Of a stretch of DNA of 64,000 bases, positions 24,801 to 37,835 are shown piece by piece. How positions within the stretch are numbered: position 1 is the stretch's first letter; every line of letters begins with the position of its first letter. The DNA lies in the NCBI RefSeq assembly GCF_933775445.1, contig NC_065878.1, positions 14,953,395-15,017,394 on the forward strand. Reading direction: 5' to 3'. The DNA is from Argentina anserina (lineage: Eukaryota > Streptophyta > Magnoliopsida > Rosales > Rosaceae). The notes under the pieces were generated by a model that was not told the origin of the DNA, searched no databases, and worked only from the letters and a program-made list of their open reading frames with translations. A program made the position numbers and the translations under genes.

Positions 24801-27800
24801 AAGTTGTAAATGCCTTAGAGTGCAGGCTTTAATTATTCATTGATTGTAACCTTGTGCAGGCATTTGTCGGCCGATGATCAGGAGCAAATCCATCTTCAGG
24901 TGATCGGTAATCTGTTGCCTTTTGTTCGGAAGAAAGTAACCGTTCCACCTGAATAGCAGGGTTTCAAGTGAAAACATTAAACATTGAGAAAATGACAGAG
25001 AAAAAGATGCATATACAGGAACGACAAAGAATGACTAAACACATACATATAACCCAGCTCCCGCCAAGAAGCCAAGTCATGACTATACTTAGTTGTTACT
25101 AAATAATGGAATTACTAATATAGGTAAAAGGTTAATAACTGACCTCAGCCATCACAGTTTCAATACATTGTTGAAGGCCTTTATATGCAGCACCCTCCGC
25201 ACTTGACATAGCACTTGCCATTTCTTCACATGAAGCCGCATGTGCGCCATCAACAGGGAGTAGAAGCCGAGAGATAGAATTTGAAAAATACTGAAAGGTA
25301 ATATCCCAATCAATTTAAGTGCTCAAAAGTGATATTATCGAAAGTATGAATGCATTTGGACCATGACATATGGCAACATACTTGCTGAACTATAGCCACA
25401 CTGCTTCCACAACGTTGTACAGAAACCATGAAGGATCTGAAACTGCTTTCACCAGCAGCAGCGGCGGCTTCTGCCTACACATCAGCCATTCACATCCTTA
25501 GTCTACCGCATTCATAAACTATGCATTATCTTCAATGAAGTAATGTTCTTAATTTAGAATGCATGAAAAAACTATATGATTCGGGATGTACAGCAGAGGC
25601 AGCTGCAGCAGCCACCCTTCTACTCAAATTCGTGCCCAACACAAATCTTTCTCTTAAAGACGCAGCTTCAGTCAAGATGTCTCTTGCTCGTTCAAGACCT
25701 TCTGTTATATATTGACTAACCTGGAAAGGAAAGAGCAAGAATTTCATTTCACACAAAGCAGGAAATAAAAGTCCTGTATCTGTAGGTTAAGATGAGCAAC
25801 CAACTTACTTGGCCTAGGAGGGAAGTGAACACATATTTTACATTCGCTGCAAGGGTTGCAGGCTGTAGAAAAAGAAGAAAACAAATTATATTATTAAAAC
25901 TTACGTAAAATATATAAAGAATCTAGTAATACATCTGCCACATAAAATCTAGTATAATAAAATCCTGAATGACCTGAAAGAGCATAGCAGTATTTTGAAA
26001 AACCACTATTAATTTTACTGCCCATCTCTGAATCACTTTACTAGGCTTGTCACAACTTTGTTCAAACTTAACAATCCGCGATAAAATATAAGCACCCATG
26101 CAGGTGCACTTCCCATTCATCCATGGGAAGTAATACCTGCCGTCTAGAAAGTCATTGTATAAGAAGATAGGTATTTAAGATACCTCATAAGAAACCTCTA
26201 ATTTCATGTTAAACAAGGTAACTTTTTGAATACATGTTAATGAGATCTAATAAGAGTTACATAGAGGACAGACGAAATACTATATTAAAAAATCCTTCAA
26301 AAAAAAAACTTGGGAAAAAAATATAATAATTTTAGTAGGTACAGAGCAAATCATTTCCACAATCCCATGTAGACTAGACTACCATATACGTATTTCAAAC
26401 TCTTTAGTAGATAGCTTGAATGAAAAAAGAATTACTTGGGATGAGAACAATGTGCATCTGGTAATTGCTTCTTCGTTCCAACGAACAAACTCTGTCACAA
26501 CAGTGACAGATATTTGCTGGTGGGAAGATGCTACTGCTGCTCCTTTTGAGCGTCCGGTTGTCCCACTTGATTCAGATGTCTGCTGGCTTTCAGCACGTAG
26601 TTCTGCCATCTGCACAGCACAGTGTACGTTTTGCATTTTAACTAACACAGAAAAGGAACTGGAGCTTAATTAGATAATGCATTTCATGCAAACCTTAGCT
26701 TGATATAGTTGTTTCAGTGATGCCTGCTCATGTTCAGGATATCCATCCTTGTGAGCAGAAAACAAAGACTCTGTGAGGCCTGAAACATCAGATACAGTTT
26801 CTATGAAGATCCCATAGTTGATAAAGCAGTTTCAACCAAACCAAATACAAAGACAGACAAAAATGCTAATAATGTTATTTAGTAAGCACTAACCGGTCAC
26901 ATTTTCAGCTGTCAGATTAGGATTTGTTACATAATGTGATATCTGATCTTTCTATTAGGACTTATTATTGAAATTTATGGAAGTAAAAGAGTAAAATCCA
27001 CGTACATTTGGGGTACAGCAAACCCCAGGTACTGAATCATCGAATTAGAACCCTACTACCCCGTGTAGAGATCTAAATTCCTAAAATTCCTGGCATCTTG
27101 AGGTAAACATATACCCAATTAAACTTTTCAGAGTTTATGATTGCTTCCAAACACAACCTACTTGCTCTTTTATCACTTTTTGTGTTTAATTTTTCTTCTA
27201 TTAGCTGGGTGAAAAGCATCATGGATATCATGACCCTTTGTTCACTATCACCATAATTTCCACACTAGTATGATGGTGGCAACAAATCCACTTAAAAGAT
27301 ATCACAAAAGATTAATTCTTTACCCTCAACATCCAAATCGCCACATCCTACAGCTCGTAGATCCTTAGCAAGTTCTTGCGTCTTCTCATATCCCACCGCT
27401 AGCATTCGAAGATACTGCAACAATAAGTAATAAAAAAAAAAGTTAAATGAAGAACTAGAGCAACATTCAGAGAGCAATGAATGAACTGCTCTAGTAATTT
27501 TACTCACTAATAGAAGGCCCCCTTCTTCCATAGGAGGTAGGTTCACAAGAGATGGTTTCACTAACAATTTGTCCAGTAAAGCTGTAATTCTCTGCTCCAA
27601 AAGTCGCTGCAGCAAACAACAGATAACTATATAACATGTATCCAAAAACTAGACAAGCAAAATAAAATAAATGGGGCCTGCCTGGTACCTGAACTAAGAT
27701 TGACATAACTTCATTAGGAGAAGGGAATACAGCCGTAATCGTTGCTGCTTCTTTCCGTACAGTATCTGCAAAAAAAAAATTAACACATATCGAAGAAACC

Positions 27801-30577
27801 CACCACTCTATTTAAATCAATGGCATTTTTTAAACCTGTGATTTCTTTGTATAAAGAAGAAAGTCCACGAGAAACATTGCTAGGACTAGCCTGGGAACCC
27901 TCGTCACCAAGAACCAATCTGGTATCTGCATTCATGACTTCCACGTCAATAAACATTGGACGTGTTGCCACATAGTGTTGCATAGCACTAGTTCCCCTGT
28001 TAAACTGCATCACAATATAAATTAACTATATGAGGAAAAAGGTTCATGAAGTCAATAGATATGGTGACATTTGATTTTATGAGAGGGCCATCTTTTTTTC
28101 TGTGTCTGAAGTTTGAAGGATATATGTATGGGAGTTAAATGCTAAATATGATGATACATGTATAGCACGTTTTATTAAGTTAAGGTCTACCTGCGATAAA
28201 ATTTTAGCACATTCTGCCATGGTAGACAAGTCTCTTCTCTGTGATGCGGCATCAAATCGTGCTAGCAGTCTGTTCTCCAGTTCTATTATAGGATGAAATG
28301 AAGAGAGTAGGTACCAGAAAATAAGTCACCGGTGGTTTGGGGGGGGGGGGGGGGGGGGGCATGGATTTCAATTCTAAAATTACTCAATGAGACGTAACAT
28401 ATTTAGGACCAAAGTCTATGTAATCATACCATTGCAGTATTCCTGAAGATTAGCAACTGCAACTTCTAATCCTCTGCTAGCGGCTGCATTGCCCATGACT
28501 GATGGTACAGTTCTTCCAATATCTTCCTCAGCAAATGCCCCTATCATCAACAGAGGCAAACAAGGTAAGTATCACATACTGGCATATTTCCCTATAAGTT
28601 CTTTGGCAGTATGAGTCTCATCTACAACTCTATAGGCTTCTAGAAATTCATGGTGGAATGTTATATTTAGATACTCATAAGGTAAATCAGCAGCTCCACT
28701 TGATGGCCACATACCAGAACACATAATATTACATAGGAAATAACAAGTAACAGATGTTCACTTTATCAGTCCATGGAAAGAACCTACTTGCATAAGGTAG
28801 ATACAAATACGTCATATTTTCATCTACCTAAATGCATATCATGACCGCAACAGCAAAAAAAAAAGGCAGTTACCATTTCAAGAAAAGGAGGAAAAGGATG
28901 GGAGTGACATAGATGATCAATAATATTCGTAATACTAACATAAAATTAGCAGTTTGATCAGAAAAAATGTCATCTTACGCAGTTTTTGTGCAATTTTAGC
29001 AGCCTCTGCAACACGACTATCATCGGAAAATAGAGGTGAAAGTTCCATTAGATCGCCGGGGCTGCTATTGAACTCCATCAAGTACTGCAAGAATAAGTAG
29101 CAACACGGTGTTAACTGTTAAACTACTACGAAGAATGGGTAGAAGAGACTAAATGTCCCATGACTACCTTTATAAGTTCTATCGATTGACTAGCAGTCTC
29201 CCGCTGAGCATCTGCACTCTGACAAGGAAAATCCAAATAAATACAAAATTAAAGTACTAAATCTTTAATGAAACAATAGTACCATAGTGTTACAACTTTG
29301 GAAGCAATGAGTGCTTATCAATCGAGCACAGAACAAACTTCACCTGCAGATGATCTCCTATTTTTGCAGCAGTCTGTCCAACACTTGATATACGTGAATC
29401 CAACCTGGCGAAGCTACCAAACAAGCCGTCTACTCCTTTTTCAAGCTGAGGAATGATATGTAAACTAGTACAGTCAAATTTGAATTTCAATATCCAATTC
29501 ACATGCAAATAATGCTTGAAAAGGAAACCACTGAATATTAGATATCCTCACTTAAATTGTAGATAGCTTCCATGTTTTTGCACTAGGATTGGTGGAAAGC
29601 CACATTAAAAGAGCTCTACAATCAGTTTTATCAGAACCAGAACACGAAGCATTTTATCTTTATTCCATGTAATCCATACTTATCATTCTCATTGAATATA
29701 TTTAGGAGAAGAGCCAACTGCTATAATTTCCATAACCCTAAAGACGGCTGTTATTCACAGAGCTGCAATGTTATTGCTACAGACTGCATGAAGACCAGCC
29801 CCAATTTATGCCTTGCCAATATATTATTAGCTCTAGAAAGATGTGGTGGAAACTATTGCAACTTTACCTATGGTAAGAACCACTACTTATCCTTGGAAAT
29901 GCAGAGTGGAGAAACAGCTGGAAAATATTCAATGTAAAATGCAAGCCCTCTGCTAACTAACCTCAGTAAGTGTCTTTCGGTGCTTTGAATCTTGGGTAGA
30001 AACATCCTTCTTAAGATTTAATAGCTTTCCATCAATCTACAACAGGAAGAAGTGCAAATCAGCAGCTTCAAGATAAAAAAATGAGATGAACTTGCAAGTC
30101 CCATGCCTACGCTGTTCCCACATACCTGTGTCTGGAGATCAACCAACTCTTTACAAGAATCCTTGAACAGAGATAAGATCTTATCTACTTCAGGAAATAA
30201 AGGGTCAGACACTCCTTGCGCAAATCTTGTTGCATCTGACGGGGCTCGCATATGTCCATTTGGAAAACTGTCAGTCCCGCTGATGTTGCTATGACCCTCA
30301 GATGAATCTGTTTCATCTTCTTGAAAAGACGGGAGGAGATCATTTACCAGGTTTCCGAACAATGCATCAAATGAAAATTCTCCCTACAAATTTGAAGAAT
30401 ATCAGTCCTCAGCTAACCTAAGTTCCCAGCTACACAACCAAAATACCAGGACGTCTCATATATCCAATCTTATTTTCTCACCTTAAAATCGTCTATGTCC
30501 AAGATGAGCGGAAGTGAGCTAACTGATGAACCTTTTGCCAGTCTGTCACTCTTGACACCATCTCTACTCTCTTTCAT
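23071..30577 (-). CDS. SEC10: Exocyst complex subunit SEC10
   Basis: About 24 short exons, at approximately 30577-30482, 30384-30126, 30037-29963, 29448-29344, 29219-29169, 29086-28979, 28542-28431, 28284-28192, 28006-27836, 27767-27690, 27606-27508, 27416-27326, 26780-26695, 26610-26437, 25862-25809, 25721-25592, 25474-25381, 25291-25144, 24951-24855, 24338-24253, 23806-23750, 23649-23550, 23462-23383 and 23149-23071. Conserved segments of plant SEC10 appear in order: [117 protein letters not shown] and a final [21 protein letters not shown]10 is a core subunit of the octameric exocyst, tethering secretory vesicles to the plasma membrane. The start is the first ATG after the leader intron. 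Family length is about 830 aa, which these exons approach. Confidence 0.9.
24755..24798. repeat. (GA)22 microsatellite in a SEC10 intron
   Basis: An uninterrupted GA dinucleotide run of 44 bases lies in the intron between SEC10 exons at about 24855 and 24338. On the coding strand it reads as a CT run. Likely length-polymorphic. Confidence 0.95.
28339..28359. repeat. 21-base poly-G tract in a SEC10 intron
   Basis: Twenty-one consecutive G lie on the plus strand about 55 bases upstream (plus-strand right) of the exon ending near 28284, reading as poly-C in the pre-mRNA. Such runs are rare in plant introns and are prone to sequencing error, so the exact length is uncertain. Confidence 0.9.
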
Positions 30578-31455
30578 CTAGTTTAAGAAAAACAAAAAAA
30601 AAAACAGATTGAATAAAAATCACAACTGAAACTCACAACTTACAGCCATCATGAGCAGACTAACTACAAGATTCAGCCTAGAGCCAAACTTCAGTAGCTC
30701 AAATAACAAAGCAACTTACCACTACGATATAACCAACTCTCAAGCCAAGCTTAGCTCAAATCTCTACTACTATAAAGCGAGCATGAGAATACCACCAAAT
30801 TACAATCTGACAGATCTACCCCTCTGTCATCAGTTTCTCACAAATAAATATAGGGGTTGTAAGATAAAAGACAAAATAAATAAATAAATAAAATGAAGAG
30901 AATTGTAGAAAAGAGACATGGGTTCGTAGTGAGTACCAAGTAGTGGGAAGTTATGATCAAAATTAACTTCCGTAAAAATATTCACGGGTAAAGGCTAGTG
31001 TACATAATTTCCAGTCACATAAAAGACAAGAATCCCTACTTCCCTACACTACATGGCTTCTAGGCTAAAAGCTCATCACTTTAATTGTCAATGGATCACA
31101 GAGACCAAAATATCGGCGCAATCATTGTAACGAAATGAATTCGCAAACTCCGAAACCCTAAGAACACATCAACTCACTTAACATACACTTTTCTAATGAC
31201 TCCATTCCAGTATTCCATCGGTTTCCTTCACAAATTGAAAAGTAAAACTACAAAAATCACCATCCTATTCAATTCGGAGCTCAATTTTCACAGTAAACTA
31301 CACAAAATCACTGAACAATTTCTACATTTCGCTCTCACAATGCTAAAGCTAGAATCGATAACTAGAGCTCCAAATTTTGCAGTTTCTAATTCAAATACAG
31401 ACAGATAAATCAAATCCAATGAGAAATTGAAACGAATCAAGAAGCGAAAAGTGCA

Positions 31456-31550
31456 CCTCTATAGGGATTGAGAGAGTAGTAGAAAGTTCTTCTTGGTTTC
31501 TCGTTGGGTCAGATCGAGAGCCAGAGAGAGAGAGAGAGTTCTTGAACGAA
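31456..31550 (-). other. SEC10 5' UTR exon with leader intron
   Basis: On the minus strand a CT-rich leader, including a GA/CT run at about 31524-31538, ends in TATAGAG followed by a GTGCAC donor near 31455. The acceptor CTAG directly precedes the start ATG at 30577. This implies a leader intron of about 870 bases, a common feature of plant housekeeping genes that often raises expression. The transcription start is not defined. Confidence 0.55.
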
Positions 31551-31599
31551 GACTACAGACTATATTAAATGATCAAAGTGACGATTTTGCCCTAGAAAG

Positions 31600-33295
31600 T
31601 GTTAAATAGATGTGGAATGATTTGAGGGTGAGATGGAGAATTTACTGCTTCCGAACGTAACAATGCTGGAACAATGTCGCTTTGATTTTTATTATTGAGA
31701 ATAAATTTCCTGATTTTTGTATTTTTGTATTTTGTTTTTTAACTGATTCTGTTACCTGCCCCAGCTGAGAAAAAATAATATTTTCTTTTATTTTACCGCG
31801 CACATTTGAGGAAAGTAATCAAGGATTTGCAAGGAGTATGGTAGTTTGCATAGGATTTGCTTGCATGGATTTAATGGTGGTTAAATTGAATTTTACTTCA
31901 AAACATTTTATAAATCTTGCTTCAAGAATAAAACAGATAACAGTAGATGAACTCACCAATGTACATTTAATTATCATATCTCAGAATTTTGAGTGAGAAT
32001 GTCATTATCAAGAAAGGTGGGAAAGGTGGGAGTGTGGTACACTGGTACCAATTTGGCTTAGGAGGACAGTCAGGACACAGAAGAAACTCTTCGATTACAA
32101 GGCTCTAAACTTGAACCCTCATATTTGTAGAGTGCTGCTGGAAAAGATTTGCAATTAGGCTGCTCTTTGATTGGAGTGCTTGGAAATATGAGAAATGTGT
32201 TTATATCAAATCAACAAATCTGAAGGTGCAATGTGGTCTGGGCTGTTCTTAGAAAGCTATAAGATGGAAAGAATTGTCTTTGTGCCTGTTATTCTAGTGT
32301 TAATATATGTTGCAGACTTGCAGGCCAAAGATATGTATGACAATCACCTTCTGCAACCATAGTGGTTTGCTCTGCGCATTCTTTTGTTCAGTAGCATAAG
32401 TAATGGCATTCAAGTATGGCTGAGACTTGAGAGAAGCACTGAAGCAGATACCTAGGTTCAAAACCATGCTTGATTATTCCATCATTAATTCCCTGAGAAA
32501 TATAGCTGTGCATATAACCATCCACACCAATTCATAATTTCATATTAATGTGGTTTGTACTGCATTAGGGCAATGGACTCGGATCTAGGGGGGTTTGGCG
32601 AATACCTGATTTCTCGGAAGTGAACTTTTGCATTAGCCCTTGCTTCAAGAATTTATCAACAATTCCAGAAGATATATTGAACACTTCAAAAAAAACTTCA
32701 AAACATCGCCAAGGTGGATAGACAGTAAACTTTGATCATGTACATCATAAAGTTCTGATTTCTCTTGCAGATATTTCTTCTTTTTTGCTGTTTGTAGCTA
32801 GTATTTCAGAGGTTTTAGCTGGTTAAAGAGCTCAGCTTCAGAGTGCAGTCAGATTACAGAATTACAAAACTACTGCTCTTCTTTTCCACTTGGTAGGTGT
32901 ACAATTTGAAGTGATAAATAATAAGACCTGAAAGATTTGGCCATGCTTATAGCTTTAGTCTATTGCTAGGATTCCACACTCTGATATGATGATATGATTA
33001 CCCGGCAAGTGTTTCCGCTCGCCTATATATTGTTAATAATACAAAGATGACTTTGTTGAATCAAGTTCAGTTTTTTGTTGCAATCGAAATCATACTGAGG
33101 CCCGTCAAAAAAATAAAGGTCATATTGAGGAACTGTTCTTTTTCTACTATGTTGATTATTTCCTGGTGTTCAAATCACAATAGCATCTACACTCTTACTA
33201 AAGAAAATCCGTTGTACCGTCCTCGTTTCAAGCTGTGTACATTACGTTGGTCAATCAACATCAACTCCTCTCAGAACTTGTTCAAGTAGCAGTGG
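31600..33295. other. Intergenic DNA with TRAIP exon-8 relic
   Basis: There is no intact gene. The only recognisable piece is a short relic of the TRAIP-like gene at about 31930-32005. The remainder is AT-rich and shows no domain, long repeat or RNA gene. Confidence 0.5.
31930..32005 (-). pseudogene. Relic of TRAIP-like exon 8 / intron 8 junction
   Basis: About 65 bases align with roughly 75% identity to 19141-19205, which spans the donor site of TRAIP-like exon 8. The match includes the near-identical ATAACAGTAGATGAAC word inside the intron, and both copies read in the same direction. Because intron sequence is included this is a DNA-level duplication, not a retrocopy. It lies beyond the 5' end of SEC10. 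Confidence 0.45.
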
Positions 33296-33303
33296 TATTG
33301 ATT

Positions 33304-33829
33304 CAGTGGCGGATCTAAGGCTCGAAAGCTAGGTGAGCGGAAAATAATTAGCTATGTGGTACGTTCTATTCAGGAAAAAAAAATAGTTATGTAGACGATT
33401 AGAAGTGGAAATGGAAAACCAAGAAATATAACAAAAATATTATTGCAACAATAATAACAAGTAATATAGGGAGCAAATAACAAAAAAATTAGCAAATAAT
33501 ATGCAATATAGGGACCAAATTCCAAGTCGGACCTGAGTGAGCCTATTTTTGTACCCAACTACCCAAGAATTAACAGTTTCCCTATTTCCTCTTCTCTCCT
33601 CTTCTCAAATATGTATATAATAAATCAGTCAATTGTAAGATTCCCTTAATTATAATAATCTGTCAAAGATTTCTATCAATAAGAACAGTTCCCCTCTCTC
33701 CTCTTCTCCTCTTCTCCTCTTCTCAAACCCAAAGTCATATTTTACCCAGCAGAGAGAACAAACCTTCAGCCAAAATAGAAATCTTTGCCCAGCAGACGCT
33801 GGGCTTGCGCCCTCTTAGATCCGCCTCTG
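33304..33829. mobile_element. hAT MITE with perfect 8-bp target duplication
   Basis: The ends CAGTGGCGGATCTAAG and CTTAGATCCGCCTCTG are 16-bp inverted repeats with one mismatch. The exact 8-bp duplication TATTGATT flanks the element (33296-33303 and 33830-33837). It is 526 bp, non-coding, with a run of TCTTCTCC repeats near 33690-33725. The CAG..CTG ends and 8-bp duplication are the hallmark of hAT elements, and the tip CAGTGGCGGATC is shared with the elements at 4271 and 16145. Confidence 0.92.
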
Positions 33830-33837
33830 TATTGATT

Positions 33838-34579
33838 CTCTTTTGTAAGGGCCGGTGAAAATGGTTCACCTCAGAAAAGGTAATACTATTGAGTATGAAT
33901 TGGGTTTCACTCAAAACTTATGCTACTAATAATGCACTCTGCTAATACCAGAGACCACACTGCTTCTGAAAATAAGAGGTACAAAAGGAAGACTCCAGAA
34001 TTCATGTAGTTGTGGAGTTAAATCACATGTAGGAATGAAGAAAAAAGGCAAAGCCAGTGATGGAGATGCATGCATGGCAATTACCCCTTTGTGGTGGGCT
34101 TGCTCCTATAATTTTTGCTGGCTATAGGCACCTCCCTCCCTTATAAAGTGCTATGCTTCTATCTCTATCTCTTAGATTAGTTTCTAGACAGAAATAGTTG
34201 CATGATTGATATGTAGAAACTTTAGTGGGGAGTGACTGTTGAATGCCCATCTTCATCTTTGATTGCAAAGCTATCTCTCTATCACACATTGTGCCAAACC
34301 CATTACAAATTAAACCCGCTTCTCCCCTCTTAGGATGGACCTAGCTAGTGAGAGCAACCAAACATGAAGTAACAGGTGCAAAGATATTGAAAATGCCACG
34401 AATCATGTCAAATCAAATTCTTGTGGCCCTAGGTTTGCTCTCATATCTCTTCAGCCTTGCATTTACCAGCACCCAAAAGAATCAAATATTTGTATGGAAC
34501 TCACCAGAACGACTAAACGCAATTTATGTCCCTCTTATGGATATAATCGTAGAACGAGGAACCTGAAAACAAACAAGAT
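33838..34579. other. Intergenic DNA, no supported gene
   Basis: A TATA-like word (CTTATAAAGTG, about 34140-34150) occurs, but no coding exon or fold that I can identify as a microRNA follows it. The open frame at 34348-34566 shows no family signature. Confidence 0.4.
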
Positions 34580-35358
34580 TGCAGACACGTGTACAAATAA
34601 AGTGTGATTTATTTATAATCAAGCGCGGGGTTACAATCTTTGTGAACTCCTCTGATTCTATCTCCGTATATGAGGCTCAAGGGTGAAATGCACTTGATCT
34701 TGAAAATTTGAGTTTGATTTGGATTTGGATTTGACGAAGAACGAGCGATTTGGCCGCTTGATGATTCTTTGTGGACTTGAGTTTGGATTTGGATTTGATG
34801 AAGAACGAGCGATTTGGTGGCTTGACGATTCTTCGTGGATTTGATGATCTTCGTGGACTTGAGAGACTTCGGGATTTGTCGAGAGTGATCTTGCTCAAGT
34901 GATTTTTTCTCTTCTTCTCCAGTCCCCCCTCTTCATGTTGAAGGGGGTATTTATAGTGTCAAGGTTTCTATTTTGTAGAATATTTTAATAACACTAAAAT
35001 AATAAATTCTTTAATTGTATAATTAAATCAATATGTATTTTCTGATTGATTTAAAATTAGTTATTCTCATAACTAAATTAAACAGAAAATAATTGATTTA
35101 ATTATAGCCGTTAAAGAATTTATTAATTTAATCAAATGTCTGATTACCATTTCGAATCGTTAACGACATTCAATTTTCGATTTAAGTCGAAATTACGTAA
35201 CTTCGATTACGATCATCCATTTATGTGCTGACACGAGTTTTATTCGGATCCGCACCAACTTTGTTGACTTTTGGGCCACGTGTGCAATTTTGTCAGGTTC
35301 TTAGTCGATTTAATCATTTAATGTAGAGATTTACTTTATTAAATTTCATGTGTCTACA
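34580..35358 (-). repeat. Probable solo LTR (Ty3-like), minus strand
   Basis: Read on the minus strand the segment starts TGTAGACACATG (35358) and ends GTGTCTGCA (34580), mirror-image ends typical of an LTR. It has a TATA box CTATAAATACC (about 34950-34960), a GC-richer transcribed part and a terminator-like region rich in AATAAA words near 34600-34625. Two 64-bp direct repeats (beginning 34731 and 34795) lie in the leader. No internal region or partner LTR is present nearby. The flanking 5-mers (AAGAT and ATAAT) do not match exactly, so either the termini are slightly off or the duplication has mutated. Confidence 0.55.
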
Positions 35359-37606
35359 ATAATGTAGTGACTTCACTTCATAGTTCATACTCACTGGGAT
35401 TAGTCTCCTCTATTTGTTTACAATGATCCACTGACAAATTTTAATAATTCAACAATTTAGTTCATTAACTTGACTCCGGACGCTAACTAGTAGTTTAATG
35501 ATACATATTTGTTCATCCTATTTTCATTTCACCATTTCTTCTCCAACTTTTCTACTAAATCCTCGTAGCACAAGTTAAGCAACTCTGTATCCCTTTCAAT
35601 ATAATCCAACCCCTAAATGGATAGAAACAAGTAGCTAATACGATTGACCACTGACAAACCCAAAATGGAGAATGAACAAAGAATGTTGAAGTCAGCCGTA
35701 TACAAGAATCCATTCCAACTAGGACAGCAGTACTCCTAATCTCCTATCATATATTTTGGCAGTCAAAATCAAAATCTAATGCAAAGTGCTTAACAGCTTT
35801 CAGTCAAGATTATCAAGTTTTGGGAGCAAAGCAAAAGATTGACGGCAGGTTTTGGTCATAATTAAGTTGGTATTAGTGGTGGTCCAAGTCTAGAAATGCT
35901 TCACCATCCTTGAATATGAACCATCATCATCAGAAATCTCCCTTTGCTTCAATTTTTCTCAGCCTAGACGGTGGTGATGACACGATTTGATCTTTTCAGT
36001 TTGATACCCATCTCTTCAAAAAAGAAATGGAGAAAGGAGGAGGAGGAGCCTGGTTTGGAATGAGTTAGATTTTCATGCCACTCTAATCAAGAGCTAGATC
36101 TTAATCGAAGTCATCTATACTGGAAAAAGGTTGGAAATTAACAAGATTTGACCTCATAAGGTAATGCAACAACAAAATTTGATAACTATATATGCAGTAT
36201 ATGTGGTTCATAACTTTAGGACACATGATAAGGAGGTGTAACAAAGTTTTTAACATTTCTTCAAAATACATAGAATCACATCCTGAAAGAACTTAAGGTT
36301 GATCATTTTTTTACTTTTCTGCAAAACATATAGAATCACATCCCAAAATATAAGCGTTTAATTAAAATACTGATCACTCTATATCTTGAGAGCTTAAAGC
36401 GGATTTTGACATATCACGCTTGTGATTATCCAATTTCACACAATATAAGTCATTGGCATCTATCAAATTGTTCAGTTAATTGGGTAACATAGTAAGCATA
36501 GATACCTTTAGAAGAATACTCAAATTTAAATGGTCTCACATAAATTTTCAAGTTCTGTTGCACACCTGATACATAGATGATTGTACTTCCAGGAGTAGCC
36601 AATGATAATTGGCAATTCTTCCAAATTTGTATAGCCAAAAACAACTTTCCTTAAACTGTGATTATAAGCATGCACATGAAAATAAGGGAAGGATCTCTGC
36701 ATTGGAGCCTTTATGGATTTGTCCCAGAGCATGTGGGTTTATGCATATTTATGCAAGTACCTACCTCTCTGTCCTGTGTTACAGAATGTGATAATGTATT
36801 CTATACCACTTCTGGATCTTCCCCATAACTACTTGAATCCATGGGAGGCAGGCAATAGCAAATGTCAAAGTCAAACAATTATCAATTTGTCTTAAAGAAG
36901 AAAATAAAAGGTAGCTCTATTTTTAATATCTCAGTGATGTAAGCCTGACCGAATTAATCACACTCTGGCCCTATATAAAGCTTGGGGTCTTTCTGCTTCT
37001 AGGAAATTATCTAATCTCAGGTGGACTTCTAAATTGGGATACTCTTAGGCTGGATTTTCCAGTAAAAGAAAGAAAATTTTCGTGTGTAATATTGCAAGAA
37101 AGATGGACTGTTAATTGCGTATCTTTTAGTTTTAGCCTTCATAAATGCGTAAGTAATAATGATTATTATCGACTGCGCATAAACTTTAGTGGTTGATTTC
37201 ATATTGTTAAAAAGAAAATTAGAAAAAAAAATCATACAGTGAAAATGCTATATGACCAACAATCTCTACGTACTTTTGATATAATAAAATTTTAATTTAT
37301 AAAATTTAAGAGACTGTGTACCCATTCATGATTCATTTCTTTGTTTTTCTTTCAACATAAGGTTCATCCTAGACTCATTGTATCCCATTTTGTAGTTTTG
37401 ACCGATGTTTATCTCTTCTAAACAAGTTTCTATTTTATGTTCCCTTGGTCTTAAAAAGGGGTTGCTCTACTTGTAAGTAAAGACTGTATGTCGACTCGAA
37501 AGGACACATTTTGTAGAGGTGAGATTGACTCAGTCATCACCTCATATACACAAGCACACACACAACAAAATACTAAACTTAACAAGAGACTTTTCATGAC
37601 CAAAAA
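35359..37606. other. Intergenic DNA, no supported gene
   Basis: About 2.2 kb, AT-rich. Minus-strand frames around 36450-36740 look weakly protein-like but contain stops and match no family I recognise. No RNA gene or defined repeat was found. Confidence 0.45.
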
Positions 37607-37611
37607 AAAAC

Positions 37612-37778
37612 TATTAAGGAAAGAATCAGTAGTTAGTATCTTGATATTCTGTAATAATTATCATTGATCTACTTACTTAGAATAACTCCTAGAATGGTGG
37701 ATCGTATTGTATGTAAACTGTATATATGCCTTGTAATCTCTTGCTGCAATATATTGAAAATATTCACAATTCTCTTTA
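37612..37778 (+). repeat. 5' LTR of Copia element 1
   Basis: The LTR is 167 bp, short for a plant Copia. It includes TGTAAACTGTATATATG and ends CTCTTTA just before the primer site. Compared with the 3' LTR it has five single-base differences. Confidence 0.93.
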
Positions 37779-37835
37779 TGGTACCAGAGCATACGATCTT
37801 GAGAAGCTAGAAATTCTACAGAAACAACATACCTC

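Noticed and set aside
24601..24832. Ser-Leu or Arg-Glu repeat proteins at 24601-24832
   Set aside because: These are translations of the GA microsatellite inside a SEC10 intron.
34140..34330. MicroRNA gene after the TATA-like word near 34140
   Set aside because: I found no long stem-loop and no known mature miRNA sequence.
36450..36740. Minus-strand open frames suggestive of a protein relic
   Set aside because: Stops interrupt them and I recognise no family motif, so there is no basis for a call.
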